DNA of 15,563 nucleotides from Bacteroidia bacterium (GTDB lineage Bacteria > Bacteroidota > Bacteroidia > AKYH767-A > OLB10), in assembly GCA_025450095.1 (NCBI GenBank), contig JANWID010000317.1, forward strand, positions 1 through 15,563. The letters are read 5' to 3'. The position numbers and the translations under genes are program-made. Each line of letters begins with the position of its first letter. Positions within the stretch are counted from its first letter, which is position 1. The notes below the pieces were generated by a model that saw nothing but the letters and a program-made list of their open reading frames with translations, was not told the DNA's origin and searched no databases. Positions 14,864 through 15,563 of the stretch are shown in pieces.

Positions 14864-14944
14864 GGGGGATAACGGCTGGAACATATGTTCTTTAGTATTC
14901 ACAATCAGGAGTATGTATACCAAATAACAACCTTCTGTGAATAA
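14864..14944. other. DnaA-box-like cluster in the recF/TPR intergenic region (possible origin element)
   Basis: Three sites resemble the DnaA box TTATNCACA. TGTGAATAA at 14936-14944 is an exact match on the minus strand (TTATTCACA). GTATTCACA at 14895-14903 has one mismatch on the plus strand. GGGGGATAA at 14864-14872 (minus strand TTATCCCCC) has two. The first two form a perfect eight-base inverted repeat, TATTCACA and TGTGAATA, 32 bases apart, in AT-rich DNA. The exact site continues into AACTTTTGGAA, recalling the tandem boxes of some bacterial origins. With recF, dciA and dnaA nearby, an origin segment or a DnaA-controlled divergent promoter is plausible but unproven; there are few boxes for an origin. 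Confidence 0.35.
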
Positions 14945-14958
14945 CTTTTGGAAGCCTA

Positions 14959-14989
14959 TTGTGCCGGGGGTCCTTTTTCCGTAAATTTG
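14959..14989 (+). promoter_or_regulatory. Promoter of the TPR gene (Bacteroidota -33/-7 type)
   Basis: TTG at 14959-14961 and an exact TAAATTTG at 14982-14989 are separated by 20 bases, the expected spacing. The leader to the ATG at 15017 would be about 20 bases. The exact DnaA-box-like site ends 15 bases before the -33 element, where a bound protein could act on this promoter. Confidence 0.6.
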
Positions 14990-15016
14990 TAACGGATTCC
15001 CCGGTTAAAATTGCAC

Positions 15017-15563
15017 ATGGAAGAAGACGACGAAGAATTCGAAAACCAGGATGACCTCAACGAAAAGATTGAGCTTTCGGTCAACCGGTTTGAAGAGATG
15101 ATTAAGAACCAGGACCGGTATTTTTTCGATGTCGACGCGCTTATTAAGATCATTGATTTTTATATAGACAAAAGCGATTATACCAAAGCGCTCGAAGTTT
15201 CACGTTACGCATTCAGTCTGCATCCCAATTCAGTAAATTTCCTGATGAAGCAGGCTCACCTGTTCGCTATTACCGGACAGGATCAGCGGGCACTGGAAAC
15301 TCTTGACCGTGCAGAAAAAATAAGTCCTTATGATCTGGAGTTGCATATTATAAGAGGTAACATTTTTAATTCTACCGGACAGTTTTCCGCAGCCCTTGAA
15401 TGTTTTAAGAAAGCACTGCCACTACTCGATGTAAAGGATGAATTATATTTCAGCATGGCTATTACGTACCAGAACATGTTGAATTATCCGAAGGCAATTG
15501 AGTATTTCAAATTGGCTATAGGACAGAATCCTACATATGAAATGGCAATGGAAGAACTTTCTG
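15017..15563 (+). CDS. Tetratricopeptide-repeat protein (3' part beyond window)
   Basis: The frame is open from the ATG at 15017 to the right edge, 182 codons, with no stop. The start is very acidic (MEEDDEEFENQDD), followed by helical repeats. Repeat units can be seen as YTKALEVSRYAFSLHPNS (~55-72), DQRALETLDRAEKISPYD (~88-105), GQFSAALECFKKALPLLD (~117-134) and YPKAIEYFKLAIGQNPTY (~157-174), each with the alternating A-L and P/N turn pattern of TPRs. No signal peptide or membrane segment is seen, so it is probably a cytoplasmic protein-interaction scaffold. A TPR gene divergent from or near recF is, as I recall, common in Bacteroidota, but its function is not established. The promoter and ~20-base leader support this start. 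Confidence 0.88.
   Translation, partial: MEEDDEEFENQDDLNEKIELSVNRFEEMIKNQDRYFFDVDALIKIIDFYIDKSDYTKALEVSRYAFSLHPNSVNFLMKQAHLFAITGQDQRALETLDRAEKISPYDLELHIIRGNIFNSTGQFSAALECFKKALPLLDVKDELYFSMAITYQNMLNYPKAIEYFKLAIGQNPTYEMAMEELS

Noticed and set aside
1..15563. tRNA, rRNA, CRISPR, insertion sequence, prophage, toxin-antitoxin or defence system
   Set aside because: Nearly all bases are covered by recognisable housekeeping genes with even composition. The largest gap (229 bp, recF/TPR) holds promoters and DnaA-like boxes but no RNA gene, repeats array or small protein that I can support.

Overview
The window looks like chromosomal housekeeping DNA from a Bacteroidota (Bacteroidetes) bacterium. The evidence is the gene content and order (dnaA with a low-molecular-weight phosphatase and a SAM methyltransferase; a DHH phosphoesterase, ndk, dciA, recF and a TPR gene; FKBP-type lipoproteins next to the DHH gene), the lack of Shine-Dalgarno sequences, A-rich leaders, and several matches to the Bacteroidota -7 promoter element TAnnTTTG. 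The base composition is moderately AT-rich and even throughout. I see no rRNA, tRNA, CRISPR array, insertion sequence or prophage, and no stretch over 300 bases without a gene.

Layout. Bases 1-798 (minus) hold the 5' part of a membrane sensor, cut by the window edge, followed upstream by prmC (minus). Divergent from prmC is a tight plus-strand run: ribD, an EamA-type transporter, a YigZ/IMPACT-family protein and an M42-like metallopeptidase. It converges on a minus-strand hotdog thioesterase whose stop codon overlaps the peptidase stop. Next comes a 5'-nucleotidase split over two genes in swapped order: a lipoprotein with the C-terminal domain, then an exported metallophosphatase. dnaA follows with its own leader region, then a hairpin terminator, then the phosphatase and methyltransferase genes joined by an ATGA overlap.

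The right third is an island of minus-strand genes (DHH phosphoesterase, then two FKBP lipoproteins), a single plus-strand ndk with a good promoter and GTG start, a bidirectional terminator, and the minus-strand pair recF-dciA. A 229-bp divergent region separates recF from a TPR gene that runs off the right edge.

Functionally the window gathers replication initiation and repair factors (DnaA, DciA, RecF) with nucleotide metabolism (Ndk, DHH phosphoesterase, 5'-nucleotidase), riboflavin synthesis (RibD) and release-factor methylation (PrmC). I did not find an obviously new defence or mobile system. The most interesting non-coding signal is the recF/TPR intergenic region, which has an inverted pair of DnaA-box-like sequences and could be part of a replication origin or a DnaA-controlled promoter. 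Other points are the split nucleotidase, an apparently near-leaderless recF promoter, and an inverted repeat over the likely dnaA transcription start.
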